Shown here: positions 40,003 through 49,354 of the stretch, piece after piece
Numbering within the stretch: the first letter of the stretch is position 1
Layout: the number at the start of each line of letters is the position of its first letter
NCBI GenBank assembly: GCA_013288125.1
Contig: JABDCN010000003.1
Coordinates: 28,021-92,020 of the forward strand
Length of the DNA: 64,000 bases
Direction: 5' to 3'
From: Gammaproteobacteria bacterium
GTDB lineage: Bacteria > Pseudomonadota > Gammaproteobacteria > DSM-16500
The notes under the pieces: generated by a model
What the model was told of the DNA's origin: nothing
What the model saw: only the letters and a program-made list of their open reading frames with translations
The model's database searches: none
Program-made: the position numbers and the translations under genes

Positions 40003-40630
40003 TCACGGTAATCTTTATGTCATTGCTGCACCATCAGGCACAGGGAAAACAACCCTCGTTAAAGCCTTAGTTGAAAACATACCTAAAATAATGGTGTCGA
40101 TTTCACATACCACGCGGCCTCAACGTCCCAATGAAAAACATGGTACAAATTATTATTTTATTTCTCGATCAGAATTTGAAAAAATGATTGCACATCAAGA
40201 TTTTCTTGAATACGCAACTATTTTCGATCATTTATATGGCACATCAAAAAGTTGGGTAGAAAAAAAATTAAGTGAAGGCATTGATGTGATATTAGAAATT
40301 GATTGGCAAGGTCATCAACAAATTAAACAATTATTTCCAGATAGCATCAGTATTTTTATTTTACCACCCTCACTAAACGATTTACGTGAGAGACTGATTA
40401 AACGCAATCAAGATCATCCTGATGTGATCCAAAAACGCTTGGCTGATGTCAAAACCACCATTCCTCATTTACGAGAATTTGATTATTTAGTCATCAATGA
40501 TGATTTTGAAAAAGCACTGAATGATTTAACACTGATTGTAAATACGGGACATTTATTACAATCTCGTCAAACAGTTAATTATATCGAATTGATTAAAACC
40601 TTTGAGTCGTTTATGATGACGGACTTTTAG
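39992..40630 (+). CDS. gmk: Guanylate kinase
   Basis: Phosphorylates GMP to GDP. The P-loop APSGTGKT is at residues 13-20, followed by the GMP-binding region [19 protein letters not shown] and [15 protein letters not shown]. The start is ATG 39992 behind AAGGAGAA, which lies within the hldE 3' end; an in-frame upstream extension inside hldE is not used. 212 residues. It is followed by rpoZ, the standard gmk-rpoZ pair. Confidence 0.95.
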   Translation: MAVSHGNLYVIAAPSGTGKTTLVKALVENIPKIMVSISHTTRPQRPNEKHGTNYYFISRSEFEKMIAHQDFLEYATIFDHLYGTSKSWVEKKLSEGIDVILEIDWQGHQQIKQLFPDSISIFILPPSLNDLRERLIKRNQDHPDVIQKRLADVKTTIPHLREFDYLVINDDFEKALNDLTLIVNTGHLLQSRQTVNYIELIKTFESFMMTDF

Positions 40631-40643
40631 TGAGGAAAAGGCC

Positions 40644-41015
40644 ATGGCGAGAGTCACCGTAGAAGACTGTTTAAAAAATGTAAAAAACCGCTTCGAGTTA
40701 GTCATCATTGCGGCTAGACGGGCCCGCCAATTAATGCATGGAAAAGAACCCAGAGTTGCATGGGACAATGATAAAGCAACCGTCGTTGCGCTGCGTGAAA
40801 TTGCAGAGGGTCATACTGAATTTGCTGACCACGAACCATCACATGAGCATGAAGGTTTTGCTGAAAGCAGCGAAAGTCACACGCATCATACGCCGCCAAT
40901 CACAGAAGATAAAAATAAAACAGAAGATGAAAATAAAAATCCACCGGAAGAAGTTAGCGATACTGGTGCTGGTGCTGCCACTGATGTAGATCAAACCTCA
41001 ACTGGACAAGAATAG
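40644..41015 (+). CDS. rpoZ: RNA polymerase omega subunit with a long acidic tail
   Basis: Omega assists beta' folding and is part of one ppGpp site. Residues 1-56 match the family ([43 protein letters not shown]). The remaining 65 or so residues form a His/Glu/Asp/Lys-rich tail of low complexity, giving 123 residues against 91 in E. coli. The tail ends [10 protein letters not shown], and its last 25 bases overlap the converging miaA gene. spoT, which often follows, is not here. Confidence 0.92.
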   Translation: MARVTVEDCLKNVKNRFELVIIAARRARQLMHGKEPRVAWDNDKATVVALREIAEGHTEFADHEPSHEHEGFAESSESHTHHTPPITEDKNKTEDENKNPPEEVSDTGAGAATDVDQTSTGQE

Positions 41016-41890
41016 TTCTTAAATGCTTCAGCTTCTAACACAGTAAGATTCGGCCACGAACGCAGCCATGTCATTTGGCGTTTCGCTAATTGCCGCGTCG
41101 CAATCACTGCTTTCTCACACATTTCATCTTTTGTCATTTCACCTTGCAAATAAGCCCAAACCTGACGATATCCCACTGAACGAATAGAAGGTAAATCCGC
41201 ATGTAAATCACCGCGTGCAATTAATTTTTCAACTTCTTCAATCAATCCTTGTTTCAACATCTGTTGAAATCGATCACTAATTTTTTTATGTAACAATGCG
41301 CGATCTTGCGGTATCAATGCCAATTGAAAAAATTTTTCTTGAGAAAAAGGCGCGGTTTCAAGCTGCCATTCACTCATTGTTTTCCCTGTTAAGTAATACA
41401 CTTCTAGAGCGCGTTGAATACGCTGACTGTCATTCACTTGTATACGTGAAGCAGCAACAGGATCAATTTTTTTTAATTCTTGATGCAATAAAAGCCAGCC
41501 TTCATTTGCTGCACGTTTTTTTATTTCTTCACGCACCTTGTCATCTCTAACAGGCATTTTAGCTAAGCCCTGAATCAACGCACGAAAATAAAGCATCGTG
41601 CCGCCGACTAACAAAGGAATCCGTCCATGAGAAAGAATATCTGTGATTTCGTGTAACGCTTCTTGACAGAAACGGCCAGCAGAATAAGGATCAACGGGAT
41701 CAACGCAATTAATTAATCGATGCGGCGCTAAGCGCAAAATATCTGCATTTGGTTTTGCTGTGCCAATATCCATGCCGCGATACACCATAGCAGAGTCCAC
41801 ACTGATAATATCGCAAGGCAAATGCTGAGCTAATTCAACGGCTAAAGCTGTTTTACCCGACCCGGTCGGGCCCATCAAACATAAAATCAT
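40991..41890 (-). CDS. miaA: tRNA dimethylallyltransferase
   Basis: MiaA adds a dimethylallyl group to A37 of tRNAs that read codons starting with U. The start is ATG 41890 ([15 protein letters not shown]-loop at 7-14) with a GAGG site; the frame reads further upstream without homology. Conserved elements are [18 protein letters not shown], the LIGGT-like [13 protein letters not shown] and [14 protein letters not shown]. 299 residues. In most gammaproteobacteria it directly follows mutL; here two ankyrin genes lie between them. Confidence 0.95.
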   Translation of the reverse strand: MILCLMGPTGSGKTALAVELAQHLPCDIISVDSAMVYRGMDIGTAKPNADILRLAPHRLINCVDPVDPYSAGRFCQEALHEITDILSHGRIPLLVGGTMLYFRALIQGLAKMPVRDDKVREEIKKRAANEGWLLLHQELKKIDPVAASRIQVNDSQRIQRALEVYYLTGKTMSEWQLETAPFSQEKFFQLALIPQDRALLHKKISDRFQQMLKQGLIEEVEKLIARGDLHADLPSIRSVGYRQVWAYLQGEMTKDEMCEKAVIATRQLAKRQMTWLRSWPNLTVLEAEAFKNYSCPVEV

Positions 41891-42023
41891 TTTTTTATTA
41901 ACCTCATGAAAAACAAGGCAAACGCTATATTTTAGAATAATAATTTGCCATTTTATCAAGAATATGTAAAAATATAGGACAAAATTATTACATACATTTC
42001 ATGCACTGATCGAGGAACTAAGC

Positions 42024-44453
42024 ATGCAAGACCGTTTCTATTATAATGAAAAATCATTTTTTGAAGAAGCCACTCGAAACAGCAATCAAGTAGAAAGAGA
42101 ATTTTTTGAAGCTATCCGGTGTGGAGATGAAGCAACTGTCATCGCGCTGCTTACAAAAAAAATCGATATTTCTATAAAGCAATTCGAACATGCCTTACAA
42201 ATTGCCATGTTAAATGACCATTTTGAATTATTTAAAAGCCTTCAGCATTTACATCCTCAACTCATTAATTACGATACCATCTTTGAAGATGCCATTAACT
42301 GCGACAAAGCGGAAATAGTCTTATTTTTATTATCGCTTGAAAAATATGTGGGCGGTGCAAAAATCTTTGACTATTACATTAACGAAAAGATGTGTCATGA
42401 AGGTTTCCTCACAGCATGTCAACAGGGAAAAATAAAAGTTGTCGAAGCCATGCTGCAGGACCAGGAACAGGTACAGGAACAAGTACAGGTACAGGAAATT
42501 GAGAAGAAACGGATTGATATCAATAAGGTCTTTGAAACAACAGTAACCATAGAAGAGGAATCTTGGACTGAAGAAAGTAATTATTTAATTGAAGCTTGCT
42601 ATGCCGCTCAAGCTAGCGTAGTAACATTATTATTAAAATATATCGATCCCACACTTTTAAACTACGCGGCGCTTATAAAAATGTATGGATATAGGACTAA
42701 TCATCCTGATATAGACCAAGCCCTGTTAAACCACGAGAAAATAGATCCTTCATTCCTTAGTGGTTTACCACTAAGAATGGCTTGCGAAAGAGGATATGAT
42801 GAGATTGTAAAAAAATTTCTAGCTGAAAATAAAGTCAATCCCGCTATGGGTAAAAATCTCATCTTGAGAAACGTCTGTCATCATGGAAAAAATACTTCAA
42901 TAGATCTTTTGCTCAACGATCCAAGAGTCAATCCTGATATCTCATTTTTCAAAGAAGACATTTGTCAGTACAACAAATATTCTGAAATGACACATACCGT
43001 TTTAAAAAAAATAAGTCATACAATAAAATTAACCGCTGACGATTATTTTCTCAGTATTATACCTTCCTGTACCGCTTTACAACCTGTCATTTTAGAATTC
43101 TTATTAAACGCTTCAAACATGCAAGAGAGGTTTCGCACTCAATCACCCAGACAAATTGAAAATTTTTTAGCATCCCTCTTTTTTGCTGCATTAAATGTAT
43201 CCGTTAACGATGAAGATAGGATGAGAGAACGTCAAGCAAAAGTTCTACTCGTTATTTCACACCAAGTAGTGATGCTGATGAAGAATGCATTTCACTTCAC
43301 TGGCACGACATTACCGTTGATAAAAGAAGCGCTTGACCATATCATCACTTTGTCATTCGAGAAAAACACTACATTAATGGCTTTTAAAAATTTTTATTCC
43401 ACTATCAAAAAAATACTCTTATTGATCAACCCTACATTAGTGCACAATCCAAGAGGCTCCCTAGGTATTAAAAAAGATAAGCTTACTTTAGCTCATTATC
43501 TAAATAATAAAGAAATAAGTACCGATGTCAGACGATATCTTACGACAACATTTGGCAGCTCAATGATAGACGAAATGATTTTATGTGAATCTTTCGGTCA
43601 AGCCTGTTTAGAGGCAAACGTAAATAATGTCTCATTTTTCAAATCTTGTTTTACCATTTTTGAGTGGTCTAAGCTGACACAACGCGAATTACGCGAATTG
43701 ATTGGAAACAATATAAGCAACTTCATGCCAAAAAAGCAGGGTGAGAAATTTGGGGGAAGTAATGATTGTTTCATTGATCTTCTAGATGTAATCAATATCG
43801 CACATCGTAAAAATAGAAATATACTCCGCAAATTTTTTAACTACTTATTACTCATAGCATGCGATGCTAATGCAATTAAAATTGCAAGACATTTAGTCTT
43901 AGAATGTGGAGCAGATCCCAGCTATGCAAATTATTCTCCTTTTTTATTACTCTTGATGAATCTAAACAAGCATATGTTACATCAAACTGTCTACTATGAT
44001 CGTGAATATGATTGTGAGTACACCAACTTATTTAATGATTTATTGATAACATTATTGAAAGATGAGCGCGTTAATAGAGAAAATTTATTAGCAAGCGACT
44101 TTGAGCCACCAAATAATTTAAGAGCCATAGTCGATATACCAAAACCCGTACGACTTTCGTGGTTAGAAAAAGTTTATCCTATCCATCAACCTAAAATAGT
44201 GGAAGCCTATCAACAAATAAAACGAGAAACTGATGCTCAAACTTTGATAACACAGGCTTATCTAAAACAGGAAAAATCTGATACAAATCCTCAGACTAAT
44301 GCTCAAATTAATCAAGCTGGATTATTTGAAAAATACACATTATTATCCTGGTTTGCTTCAGGACAAGCGACTGAAGCTAACAACAACGCGGTAAATAGTA
44401 ACAGCTCAGCCCGTCATTGCGAGGAGCGTTTTTTGCGACGAAGCAATCCATAA
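42024..44453 (+). CDS. Ankyrin-repeat protein 1 (candidate secreted effector)
   Basis: 809 residues. The N-terminal half (about residues 30-310) holds degenerate ankyrin repeats: EAIRCGDEATVIALL, GFLTACQQGKIKVVEAMLQ, YLIEACYAAQASVVTLLL and RMACERGYDEIVKKFLAEN, with a Glu/Gln/Val-rich insert at about 148-165. The C-terminal half is helical and unrecognised, apart from another ankyrin-like unit near 615-640 (LLIACDANAIKIARHLV). There is no signal peptide. It is a tandem paralogue of the next gene. Its last residues (SSARHCEERFLRRSNP) are encoded by a palindromic repeat. Dot/Icm-type secretion is a guess from the family pattern, not shown here. Confidence 0.85.
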   Translation: MQDRFYYNEKSFFEEATRNSNQVEREFFEAIRCGDEATVIALLTKKIDISIKQFEHALQIAMLNDHFELFKSLQHLHPQLINYDTIFEDAINCDKAEIVLFLLSLEKYVGGAKIFDYYINEKMCHEGFLTACQQGKIKVVEAMLQDQEQVQEQVQVQEIEKKRIDINKVFETTVTIEEESWTEESNYLIEACYAAQASVVTLLLKYIDPTLLNYAALIKMYGYRTNHPDIDQALLNHEKIDPSFLSGLPLRMACERGYDEIVKKFLAENKVNPAMGKNLILRNVCHHGKNTSIDLLLNDPRVNPDISFFKEDICQYNKYSEMTHTVLKKISHTIKLTADDYFLSIIPSCTALQPVILEFLLNASNMQERFRTQSPRQIENFLASLFFAALNVSVNDEDRMRERQAKVLLVISHQVVMLMKNAFHFTGTTLPLIKEALDHIITLSFEKNTTLMAFKNFYSTIKKILLLINPTLVHNPRGSLGIKKDKLTLAHYLNNKEISTDVRRYLTTTFGSSMIDEMILCESFGQACLEANVNNVSFFKSCFTIFEWSKLTQRELRELIGNNISNFMPKKQGEKFGGSNDCFIDLLDVINIAHRKNRNILRKFFNYLLLIACDANAIKIARHLVLECGADPSYANYSPFLLLLMNLNKHMLHQTVYYDREYDCEYTNLFNDLLITLLKDERVNRENLLASDFEPPNNLRAIVDIPKPVRLSWLEKVYPIHQPKIVEAYQQIKRETDAQTLITQAYLKQEKSDTNPQTNAQINQAGLFEKYTLLSWFASGQATEANNNAVNSNSSARHCEERFLRRSNP

Positions 44454-44529
44454 AATGCGGTATATTGTTGTGGATTGCTTCGGCCAAACGCTCCGCGGCC
44501 TCGCAATGACGACGAGGTGAGCTGTTACT
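44398..44529. repeat. Palindromic element, family G (CGTCATTGCGAGGAGCG type) with possible target duplication
   Basis: Outer arms AGTAACAGCTCA (44398-44409) and TGAGCTGTTACT (44518-44529), then inner arms GTCATTGCGAGG/CCTCGCAATGAC and GAAGCAATCCA/TGGATTGCTTC. GTAAATA occurs on both sides (44392-44398 and 44530-44536), like a target-site duplication. It provides the last codons and the stop of ankyrin gene 1. Confidence 0.85.
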
Positions 44530-44566
44530 GTAAATAACATAACAAACAACACGAGGAATTTTTAAT

Positions 44567-46837
44567 ATGATGCGCCCACGATTTACCCCAAAAGAAATTA
44601 ATCGTTTTTATACAGCTGTCGGGAATGGTGATGAATTAACTGTAATTGATCTATTGAGATCTAATAGCAACTTGGCCCGTCAAGAAGATAAAAAAGATAA
44701 AGAAGAAATGTCAAATGAGCAATTCAACTTTGCATTACAATTAGCAGTTAAAAATGGTCACTTAAATTTACTCATCATACTTTTAAAACAACCTCGTTTT
44801 ACTATCGATTACGCGAGTCTCTTTAACACAGCCGCCAGTCGGGGCAAATCTGAAATAGCGATCTATTTATTATCACTAAATGGAATCGTAAATTGCATCG
44901 ATGATAAAACACTTCATCTTGGTTTTCTCACTGCATGTCAGCAAGGTGAAATAAAAATTGTCGAAGCATTATTACAAGATCCTTACAAAGAAAAAATTAA
45001 TCTCGAAAAAAAAGGAAGTGATTACTTAATTAAGGCTTGCGAAGCTGCTCAAGTTGAAGTCGTCAAACGTTTATTACAACATCATGAAGTCGATCCCACC
45101 TTATTAAATTATGCTGCCTTTAAAGTAACACTCCATAGTGAAATTGAACAAGCCTTACTAAATCACGAAAAAATAGATCCCGCATGGCATCATGGTTTTC
45201 CTTTTATATTCGCTTGCGAAAGAGGGCATGAAGAAATTGTAAAAAGATTTATAACAGAAAATAAAGTTGATCCTTCTGTTGATAGCAATGCCGCCCTGAT
45301 GGCAGCTTGTCGTTCTGGACATGACGCTATCGTCGATATTTTACTTAGCGACGCAAGAGTCAATCCTGATATTGCATTTTTGGTCGAGATTTGCCGTTAC
45401 GATGGACATTGCGAAATAACACATTCTATTCTGAAAAAATTAAGTGAAAAAATAAAATTAACGATTGATGATTGTACGGGAAACATCAAACTCGCTTGCG
45501 AAGCAAACCAAGCTGTCGTTTTGGAATTCTTATTCAGTCAGCCTGGTATGACAGAGGTTATTCTTCAAGCTGATAAAACAAATTGTTTATTAACAAATTT
45601 GATGATTTCGTTAACCAATCAAGATGTCATCAATGACGATCAAGAAGAACGCAGAGCAAAAACACTTCTTGTCATTTTAGATAAAATTAAATTATTCGAA
45701 AATGCACACGACATCAGTCGAGAAGAACTATTAAATTTTAAACAGGAGATGGTTGATGCACTTGAACATATCATCTTATTACAATCCGAGCAAACAGCTA
45801 AATTAAATGTCATTAGAAATTTAATGCCTATTGTTAAATGGCTTTGCTCTTTAATTAATTTCAACAGTTATCATCAAGAGCGCCCACAAGAAGCACAATA
45901 TTTTTTCGAAGATTACTTTACCTACAAAAAAATTAATACTGAAATCATCCATTATTTTTTAGAGCAATATGGTTCTATTATTACTGAAAAAACATTATGC
46001 GTTGCCTTCGGTACAGCATGTCTTCATGCGAATTTAGTTAATATTGCGATTTTTAAAGCATGGTTACCTGAAGTTTTAAATAAAGAAGCACAAATTCAAT
46101 TATTTAATTTTATGATGAATAATTTAAGACACTTCATGCCTAACAAAACGAAACCCGAATCAAGTGAATATGCTGAATTTGGCGGAAGCAACGATTGTTT
46201 GATTGAATTGATTGATCTGATAAATAAATCTCCTAAGACAATAAATATGTTTTCTACCGCTTATCAAAGACCTATATTTGACTATCTATTGCTAACCGCG
46301 TGCCATCGTAATGCCATAAAAATTGCAAATCATTTAGTTTCAACCTGCAAAGCAGATCCTAACACCGATGATTATGCTTCCTTTTTATTTCTTTTTTTAA
46401 ATTTAAATAAATTTTATCAACATCATCAATATCGTCCTGATAAAACGTATTATCAGAATTATATTGATTCATTTAATACCTTATTAACAACATGCTTGAA
46501 AGATGAACGCATCAACCAAGATGCTTTATTAACATGCACTTTTAAACTCTCACGACAATTAATAGCTGAAACTGTGCCAGGCATGAATATACCTCAATGG
46601 ATAGAAACCTGTTACAAACCAGAATGTATTCCTCAAATAATAAAGACATATCGCGAAATTAAACGAGAGGAAGAGTTAAATTATCTAAGGGGGCAGGTTA
46701 AATTATTTGAAAAATGTAAATTATTATTATTGTTCTGTCCACAACAACCGAACAATCAGGCGAACGAGGTAATCAATCAAGCAACACAAGAACAAACTCA
46801 GACAGCATCCGTTTCACCTGAAGTAAGTAAAAAATAA
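44567..46837 (+). CDS. Ankyrin-repeat protein 2 (candidate secreted effector)
   Basis: 756 residues, with a GAGGAATTTTTAAT start region. Ankyrin units are clearer than in its neighbour: YTAVGNGDELTVIDLL, LQLAVKNGHLNLLIILL, FNTAASRGKSEIAIYLL, YLIKACEAAQVEVVKRLL, FACERGHEEIVKRFI and LMAACRSGHDAIVDILLSD. The C-terminal part aligns along its length with protein 1, including FGGSNDCLIELIDLIN, LLLTACHRNAIKIANHLV and TCLKDERINQDALL. The tail is Gln/Asn-rich. The pair probably arose by tandem duplication, and both lie opposite to miaA and mutL. Confidence 0.87.
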   Translation: MMRPRFTPKEINRFYTAVGNGDELTVIDLLRSNSNLARQEDKKDKEEMSNEQFNFALQLAVKNGHLNLLIILLKQPRFTIDYASLFNTAASRGKSEIAIYLLSLNGIVNCIDDKTLHLGFLTACQQGEIKIVEALLQDPYKEKINLEKKGSDYLIKACEAAQVEVVKRLLQHHEVDPTLLNYAAFKVTLHSEIEQALLNHEKIDPAWHHGFPFIFACERGHEEIVKRFITENKVDPSVDSNAALMAACRSGHDAIVDILLSDARVNPDIAFLVEICRYDGHCEITHSILKKLSEKIKLTIDDCTGNIKLACEANQAVVLEFLFSQPGMTEVILQADKTNCLLTNLMISLTNQDVINDDQEERRAKTLLVILDKIKLFENAHDISREELLNFKQEMVDALEHIILLQSEQTAKLNVIRNLMPIVKWLCSLINFNSYHQERPQEAQYFFEDYFTYKKINTEIIHYFLEQYGSIITEKTLCVAFGTACLHANLVNIAIFKAWLPEVLNKEAQIQLFNFMMNNLRHFMPNKTKPESSEYAEFGGSNDCLIELIDLINKSPKTINMFSTAYQRPIFDYLLLTACHRNAIKIANHLVSTCKADPNTDDYASFLFLFLNLNKFYQHHQYRPDKTYYQNYIDSFNTLLTTCLKDERINQDALLTCTFKLSRQLIAETVPGMNIPQWIETCYKPECIPQIIKTYREIKREEELNYLRGQVKLFEKCKLLLLFCPQQPNNQANEVINQATQEQTQTASVSPEVSKK

Positions 46838-46864
46838 GCGATCATTCCCGGGTTGATTAGAACG

Positions 46865-47006
46865 TCCCCTCTCCTCCAGTTTTTTTACTGGAGGAGAGGG
46901 TTAGGCTTGCCCCAGCATGTTTTAAGCTGGGGGAGAGGAGGATTTTTTTTAAACCTCCTTCCCCCAACCCCTTCCTCCTACAAAAAACGTAGGAGGAAGG
47001 GGAGCT
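46865..47006. repeat. Palindromic repeat cluster, family E relative
   Basis: Three successive hairpins: CCCCTCTCCTCCAGT/ACTGGAGGAGAGGG (46865-46900), GCCCCAGC/GCTGGGGG (about 46909-46933) and CCCCTTCCTCCTAC/GTAGGAGGAAGGGG (about 46968-47002). It separates ankyrin gene 2 from converging mutL and may stop transcription from both sides. Confidence 0.82.
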
Positions 47007-47026
47007 CGTGAACCGTTAACAAATAA

Positions 47027-48871
47027 TCACCGGCCACGTAAAAACAGTGCATCTAATTCTTGAAGGGACAATTCAACACAAGTGGGACGACCATGATTAC
47101 ATTGCCCGCTATGATCTGTTTTTTCCATTTCTCTTAACAAGGCATTCATTTCTGCAATCGTTAAACGTCGTTTTGCACGTACTGCACTATGACAAGCTAA
47201 AGTGCTTAATAAACGATGTATATGTGTTTGTGCGCGTGTACTCTCACCATGCTCTAATAAATCAGTAATGATATCTCGTACTAATTGTTCGACTGGCCCT
47301 TCTGCTAATAATTGTGCGACACCACGTATGACAATTGTTTCTGTTGCAATCCGTTCGACATGAAATCCTAGTTGATGAAAAAATAATTGATGTTGTTCAA
47401 CACAATTTGCTTCACGTTCACTCAATGTTAAAGTATGCGGAATTAATAATTGTTGAACCATTATATTATTATGATCAAATGCCTTTTTCATTTTTTCGTA
47501 GACGATACGCTCGTGCGCAGCATGCATATCAATCATCACTAAACCTTTTTCATTTTCTGCGAGAATATAAATGCCTTGTAATTGAGCGAGAGCAAAACCT
47601 AAAGGCGGCGTGGTCATGTCATTTGTGGCGTCTACTGTCTGTTGGTGATGATGGTGATGGATGCCAGCTTTCGCTGGCATGACAGTTGCATTTACAATTT
47701 TTGTTGGCATGACTGTTGTGTTTTGCTCAGCATTTTTTTCCGACAAGACACTTACACTTGGCACAACAGTTTTCTCTAACGCAACAGATTGATATATCGC
47801 TAGCGGCTCTTGAATAAAAGAAGATTTAGCACAAGGCGCTGCTACCTGTTCGACAGCATAATCTTGTCCTGGTTTAATATGCGCTAAGGCATCATGCACA
47901 CTGCGAAAAATAAATTTGTGGACCGTACTACTTTCACGAAATCGCACTTCATGTTTAGTAGGATGCACATTCACATCAATTTGTGTTGGCGAAATTTGTA
48001 AAAAAAGAATATAAGCAGGATGACGATCACGATATAACACATCATGATAAGCTTCTTTTACGGCGTGAATCATTAAACGATCGCGTACCATGCGGCCATT
48101 GACATAAAAATATTGCAAGTCTGATTGACTGCGAGAAAAGGTAGGTAATCCAATCCAGCCATTTAATTGCATGCCAGCGCCTTCTGCTTCAATATGCACG
48201 GCTTGATCCACAAAAGCAGAACCACATAAAGCACGCAAACGTTCCGTACTTTCAGCAAGCGAATTCGCAGGAAAATATTGACGCATTTCGCGTTGATTAT
48301 GATTAAGTGTAAAACCGACTGAAAAAGAAGATAAAGCAACGCGTTTAATTAATTCATCAATATGATCGAATTCTGTTTTTTCTGATCGCATAAATTTGCG
48401 ACGAGCGGGTGTATTAAAAAATAAATCGCGCACTTCAATCGTTGTTCCTTGAGGATGCGCAGCAGGCATCACGTCTGCATGCTGTGTTCCTTCAATCGAT
48501 AATTGCCAAGCTGTTTGCGATGCTTGTGCTGATGTAATCATTAATCGAGAAACAGAAGCAACACTGGCTAAGGCTTCACCACGAAATCCTAATGTTAAAA
48601 TATTTGCAAGATCATCAGACGTTTTAATTTTACTGGTCGCGTGACGACTTAAAGCTAATGGCAAATCATCACGATGAATACCAACTCCATTATCGCGCAC
48701 GCGTATTAAACGCTGGCCGCCTTGTTCAATATCAATTTCAATGTGCGTTGCATTAGCATCAATACTGTTTTCAATTAATTCTTTAACGACAGATGCCGGG
48801 CGTTCAATCACTTCGCCGGCTGCAATTTGATTCGCAAGTAAGGGGGTTAGGTGTTGGATGCGCGGGGTCAT
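47027..48871 (-). CDS. mutL: DNA mismatch repair protein MutL
   Basis: MutL links mismatch recognition by MutS to strand incision. The N-terminal GHKL ATPase is intact (IAAGEVIERPASVVKELIEN, DNGVGI, GFRGEALASVASVS). The C-terminal dimerisation domain carries the endonuclease motif DMHAAHERIVYE plus CHSAVRAKRRL, QCNHGRPTC and the final FLRGR, the set found in MutL proteins that nick DNA themselves rather than through MutH. The linker (about residues 385-410) includes TVMPAKAGIHHHHHQQ, encoded by a palindromic repeat at about 47640-47690. 614 residues. Confidence 0.96.
   Translation of the reverse strand: MTPRIQHLTPLLANQIAAGEVIERPASVVKELIENSIDANATHIEIDIEQGGQRLIRVRDNGVGIHRDDLPLALSRHATSKIKTSDDLANILTLGFRGEALASVASVSRLMITSAQASQTAWQLSIEGTQHADVMPAAHPQGTTIEVRDLFFNTPARRKFMRSEKTEFDHIDELIKRVALSSFSVGFTLNHNQREMRQYFPANSLAESTERLRALCGSAFVDQAVHIEAEGAGMQLNGWIGLPTFSRSQSDLQYFYVNGRMVRDRLMIHAVKEAYHDVLYRDRHPAYILFLQISPTQIDVNVHPTKHEVRFRESSTVHKFIFRSVHDALAHIKPGQDYAVEQVAAPCAKSSFIQEPLAIYQSVALEKTVVPSVSVLSEKNAEQNTTVMPTKIVNATVMPAKAGIHHHHHQQTVDATNDMTTPPLGFALAQLQGIYILAENEKGLVMIDMHAAHERIVYEKMKKAFDHNNIMVQQLLIPHTLTLSEREANCVEQHQLFFHQLGFHVERIATETIVIRGVAQLLAEGPVEQLVRDIITDLLEHGESTRAQTHIHRLLSTLACHSAVRAKRRLTIAEMNALLREMEKTDHSGQCNHGRPTCVELSLQELDALFLRGR
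47640..47690. repeat. Palindromic repeat inside the mutL linker
   Basis: TGCCAGCTTTCGCTGGCATGAC (47661-47682) is a short palindrome of the widespread GTCATGCCAGCGAAAGCTGG type. It shares its core with repeat family D. It is read in frame in mutL and yields a run of five histidines next to it. Confidence 0.75.
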
Positions 48872-48895
48872 TTTTCATCCTTCTCTAGCGAATTG

Positions 48896-49354
48896 TTAAC
48901 AAAACTTAATAATTTTTTCCAATATTGCAGCGCCTTTACCAGTACACGCTTCAATATGCAATTGCCGGCCATCTTTAACAAATTCAATTTTACAACGTAA
49001 ATCTGGTTGCGGTAACAATGACAAAGCATGCTCAGGCCATTCAACCAGACAAATCGCTGAGGGTAAAAAATATTCATGAAGGCCAATGTTTATTAATTCT
49101 TCCGGTCGCTCTATCCGATAAAAATCAAAATGAAAAAGATGATAACCAGATACTTCATAAGGTTCAACTAAAGTATAAGTCGGACTTTTGACTTTTCCCT
49201 CATGACCCAATTGTCTTAAAAAACCGCGCACAAAGGCTGTTTTACCCGCACCTAAATCGCCAGATAAAAAAATAATCGCACCATTATTGATACATGCGGC
49301 TAATTTTCCTGCTAGTGTTTGCATTTCATCGGCTGAAGTGATGCGATACATCAT
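48896..49354 (-). CDS. tsaE: tRNA threonylcarbamoyladenosine biosynthesis ATPase TsaE
   Basis: TsaE is the ATPase that works with TsaB and TsaD to put t6A on A37 of ANN-reading tRNAs. The P-loop GDLGAGKT is at residues 32-39, then VKSPTYTLVEPYE, FHFDFYRIERPEELINIGLHEYF and CLVEWPEH. 152 residues. It overlaps the nnrD stop by 4 bases and precedes mutL by 24 bases; amiB, often found between tsaE and mutL, is missing. TsaD is encoded at 58458-59474. Confidence 0.95.
   Translation of the reverse strand: MMYRITSADEMQTLAGKLAACINNGAIIFLSGDLGAGKTAFVRGFLRQLGHEGKVKSPTYTLVEPYEVSGYHLFHFDFYRIERPEELINIGLHEYFLPSAICLVEWPEHALSLLPQPDLRCKIEFVKDGRQLHIEACTGKGAAILEKIIKFC

Noticed and set aside
42024-46837. Firm assignment of the ankyrin proteins as Dot/Icm effectors
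   Set aside because: No secretion apparatus or tested signal is visible in this window; kept as candidate only.
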